A DNA stretch of 10,839 bases from JAKORR01 sp964608495. GTDB lineage: Bacteria > Armatimonadota > Zipacnadia > Zipacnadales > FEN-943. The position numbers were made by a program, and so were the translations under genes. The DNA lies in the NCBI GenBank assembly GCA_964608495.1, contig CAZSOQ010000184.1, positions 1 through 10,839 on the forward strand, written 5' to 3'. Below, piece by piece: positions 8,395 to 10,839 of this stretch (position 1 is its first letter; every line of letters begins with the position of its first letter). Below the pieces are notes generated by a model that saw only the letters and a program-made list of their open reading frames with translations, did no database searches and was not told the origin of the DNA.

Positions 8395-10839
8395 CTACTT
8401 GCCGGTCCACTCGGCCCAGAAGGCGTTGGAGAGGGCAGGCGGCAGGCCGGAGAGGATCTCGTCGGCCAGCTCGGTGAGCTTGGCGACCATGTCCTCGCGC
8501 TCCTCGCGGCGGGCCAGGTTACGCAGGGCCTTGAGCGCAGCGGCGTGCTCGGTGACGACGTCGTGAGAGGCGAGCTCGGAGGCTATCTGGGCGCAGTCCT
8601 CGATGGCCTCGAGGGCATCGAGCCACTCGCTGCGAAGGGCTCGGATCAGGGCGACCCAGTTGAGGGCCGCGGCACGGCGGACGAGGTAGCCGGTGGCGCC
8701 GGCCACCCGGGCGCTCTCCTCGAAGAGCTCTAGGGCCCGGTCTCTGTCCTCGTGCTCGAAGGCCAGGAAGCCCATGTCGTGGAGGATGTCGGCCAGGATG
8801 GGACGATCGCCGGAACCGTCGAGGGCCTGGACGGCCTGGGAGTAGAGGTCGAGGGCGGCAGTGGGGTTGGAGCGACGGGACTCGAGGGTGGCCAGGCTGC
8901 GGAGGGCGGAGGCCTGCCCCTCCTTGTCGCCCACCTGGCGGCGGAAGTCCAGAGCCTCGCGGAAGGCGGCGACGGCCTCATCCTGGCGGCCCAGGGCCTC
9001 GTAGACGCTGCCGAGCACGTAGAGGCAAGAGGCCTGCCAGTCGGGCTGGTCGAGGTCGCGCCAGAGGGCGAGGCTGCGGCTGCAGGGGTCGAGGGCAGCC
9101 GCGTATTGGTCGGAGTTGTAGTAGATGCGGGCGAGATGGTACAGGGCGCGGGCCTCGCCATCGCGGTCGCCGGTCTTGCGCCGAAGGTCGAGGACCTGAT
9201 GGTAGAGCTGGACCGCGCGCTCGTAGTCGTACCGGCCCGCGTGGACGTCGGCCATGGCGGAGAGCAGCGAGGCCTCCCAGGCGTAGTCGCCGAGCTCCCG
9301 GCGGACCTCCATGGCCTGCTGGTAGAGGCGGAGCGCGGCGCCGTGATCGCCCTGGGCGACCCGGAGCAGGCCGAGGTGGTAGAGGACCAGAGCCTCGTTG
9401 CTCCTCAGACCTGCCTCGCGGCTGAGGTCAAGGGCCTGGGAGTAGGCGGCATCGGCGCGGTCGGGCTGGCCCTGGTCGGCCCACAGTTTGCCGATGGTGA
9501 CGAGGGTGACGCCCTCGGCCTCCGTGTCGCCCGCCTCGCGGACGATCTGGAGGCTCTGCTCGTAGAGGGCCCTGGCCTCATCGGGCCGTCCGAGGGCGGA
9601 GTAGGTGTCGCCGATATTGCGCAGCATCATGGCCTCGCTGAGCCGGTTCTGGAGCTCGCGGTAGATACTGAGGGCCTGCTCGTACAGCTCGAGGGCGCGT
9701 TCGCGCTCGCCCTCGTAGCCGTGGAGAACTGCCAGGGAGGACAGGGCGCCGGCCTCGCCGCTGCGATTGCCGGTGTCGCGGTCTATCTGAAGGGCCTGTT
9801 CGTAGAAGCCGCGAGCCAGGTCGTAGCGGCGCGCGTCGCGGTGGAGACGGCCGAGCTGATACAGACAGCCGGCCTGGCCGACAGGATCGCCGACCTCGCG
9901 GTAGGTCTGGAGGGCCTGCTGCTGCAGTTCGGCGGCCCGGGCGCGGTTGCCACGGGCAGCGTGGACACGCGCCACGGCAGCAAGGGATGCGGCCTCGCCG
10001 GGCCTATCGCCCAGCTCGTGGCTGATGGCCAGGCTCTCCTCGAAGAGCTCGAGGGCGCGGGCATAATCCCTACGGTCCTCGTGGACGGCGCCTATGGAGT
10101 GAAGGGTGACGCCGGCGCCGAAGCGGTTGCCCATCTCCTCGTCAATCTCCAGGGAGCGGTGGTAGAGCTCGAGGGCCAGCGCCGGATGGCCGTCGCTCGC
10201 GCGGATATGGCCCATCTGGTTGAGCGTGTTGGACTCGTCCACGCGGTCGCCGACCTCGCGCTCGATGGCGAGGGCCTGCTCGTAGAGGCCCAGGGCGACC
10301 ACCGCCTCGCCGATGTCCAGGCGGATGCTGGCGAGCTGGTGGAGGGCCCGGGCCTCGTAGAGCCGGTCGCCAAGCTCGCGGGCCATGTCCAGGGCCTGCT
10401 GGGCAAGCTCGAGGCTGGGCTGGGTTTCGCCCAGCTCCCAGGTGACCCAACTGAGGAAGTAGGTGCACCGCACTTCGCCGACGCGGTCGCCGGCGGGGGT
10501 GGCCAGGTCGAGAGCGTGGGCGAAGATGGCGCGGGTCTCGCGCCAGCGCCCCTCGAAGTGGACGAGACGGCCCTCGCAGAGGGCCAGCCGCCAGTTGGGC
10601 TCGAGGCCGGCGGCGAGCAGGGCATGGCGCCAGCCCCGGATGGGGCCTTCGGCATCGGCGGCACGGCACACATCGAGTCGGTACTCCGCCAGGCGCTCGA
10701 CGGCGGCCTGGCCCTCGACCGGGTCCACCAGGACAGAGCTGTAGGCCCAGGCCGCGTAGAGGGCGTGCTCGAGGGCGGGCTCCAGGGGCGGTGCCGCGGC
10801 GGCGTCCGTGGGCGCGGCGGGCGTGGGGCAGGCGGGGCC
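8395..10839 (-). CDS. Large tetratricopeptide-repeat protein, N-terminus outside window
   Basis: At least 814 residues, open to the right edge of the window. TPRs are paired helices that stack into a protein-binding solenoid. About seventeen repeats follow one another with a constant length of 40 residues, each like 'A..L..LG.......Y..AL.LYEQAL.I.RE.GDR'. The first regular unit begins about EPNWRLAL and the last around 'VRRAAALNWVALIRALRSEW', followed by a short helical tail ending WAEWTGK. This longer, 40-residue type is common in bacterial signalling proteins that carry an N-terminal regulatory or NTPase domain, which could lie beyond the window. A GTG at 10728 could be taken as a start, but the frame stays open upstream through helical and Ala/Pro-rich sequence, so I regard the gene as truncated. 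No signal peptide or membrane segment is visible in this part. The SGNH gene follows 59 nt downstream on the same strand and may be cotranscribed. The partner is unknown. Confidence 0.9.
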   Translation of the reverse strand, partial: GPACPTPAAPTDAAAAPPLEPALEHALYAAWAYSSVLVDPVEGQAAVERLAEYRLDVCRAADAEGPIRGWRHALLAAGLEPNWRLALCEGRLVHFEGRWRETRAIFAHALDLATPAGDRVGEVRCTYFLSWVTWELGETQPSLELAQQALDMARELGDRLYEARALHQLASIRLDIGEAVVALGLYEQALAIEREVGDRVDESNTLNQMGHIRASDGHPALALELYHRSLEIDEEMGNRFGAGVTLHSIGAVHEDRRDYARALELFEESLAISHELGDRPGEAASLAAVARVHAARGNRARAAELQQQALQTYREVGDPVGQAGCLYQLGRLHRDARRYDLARGFYEQALQIDRDTGNRSGEAGALSSLAVLHGYEGERERALELYEQALSIYRELQNRLSEAMMLRNIGDTYSALGRPDEARALYEQSLQIVREAGDTEAEGVTLVTIGKLWADQGQPDRADAAYSQALDLSREAGLRSNEALVLYHLGLLRVAQGDHGAALRLYQQAMEVRRELGDYAWEASLLSAMADVHAGRYDYERAVQLYHQVLDLRRKTGDRDGEARALYHLARIYYNSDQYAAALDPCSRSLALWRDLDQPDWQASCLYVLGSVYEALGRQDEAVAAFREALDFRRQVGDKEGQASALRSLATLESRRSNPTAALDLYSQAVQALDGSGDRPILADILHDMGFLAFEHEDRDRALELFEESARVAGATGYLVRRAAALNWVALIRALRSEWLDALEAIEDCAQIASELASHDVVTEHAAALKALRNLARREEREDMVAKLTELADEILSGLPPALSNAFWAEWTGK

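Noticed and set aside
8336..8410. Longer start for the SGNH gene at 8410
   Set aside because: It overlaps the end of the TPR gene; the ATG at 8335 has GGAGGGG at good spacing.

Overview
This is high-GC bacterial chromosomal DNA. The best taxonomic clue is a prepilin-like protein with the FTLIELLVVIAIIAIL leader, a 'FPVFSRARAKARQ' segment and a C-terminal H-x9-DG motif. That style is very common in Armatimonadota and in Planctomycetota/Verrucomicrobiota-type genomes. I lean to Armatimonadota or a related uncultured lineage, by inference only. A run of ten Ns shows the sequence is a scaffold, probably metagenomic.

Layout, left to right. (1) 1-2613, minus: uvrA, the damage-recognition ATPase of nucleotide excision repair, with its C-terminus cut off by the window edge. 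(2) 2614-2812: an intergenic stretch with a candidate uvrA promoter, a leader hairpin and a REP-like palindrome. (3) 2813-5534, minus: a likely operon transcribed prepilin-like gene, then a radical SAM protein, then a lipoprotein sugar-type ABC substrate-binding protein. The last gene is broken in the given sequence by the N run. The gap is probably an unmerged 9-bp contig overlap: collapsing it restores one clean 448-residue protein. (4) 5535-6030: a divergent intergenic region. It holds a good prepilin promoter with two tandem copies of an 11-mer and four GTAG-headed palindromes in a mirror-symmetric order (A>, B>, <B, <A). (5) 6031-7125, plus: an endonuclease/exonuclease/phosphatase-fold enzyme with all catalytic motifs. 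(6) 7202-8335, minus: an SGNH/GDSL-like hydrolase with a degenerate active site. (7) 8395-10839, minus: a very large TPR protein, N-terminus outside the window, with about 17 TPRs in an unbroken 40-residue register.

The TPR gene and the SGNH gene are close and co-oriented and may be cotranscribed. They converge on the nuclease gene. I see no defence system, CRISPR array, transposase, rRNA or tRNA. The parts most worth a second look are the nested REP-like cluster, the REP copy whose GTAG head supplies a stop codon, the repairable assembly gap and the unusual prepilin/radical SAM/binding-protein operon.
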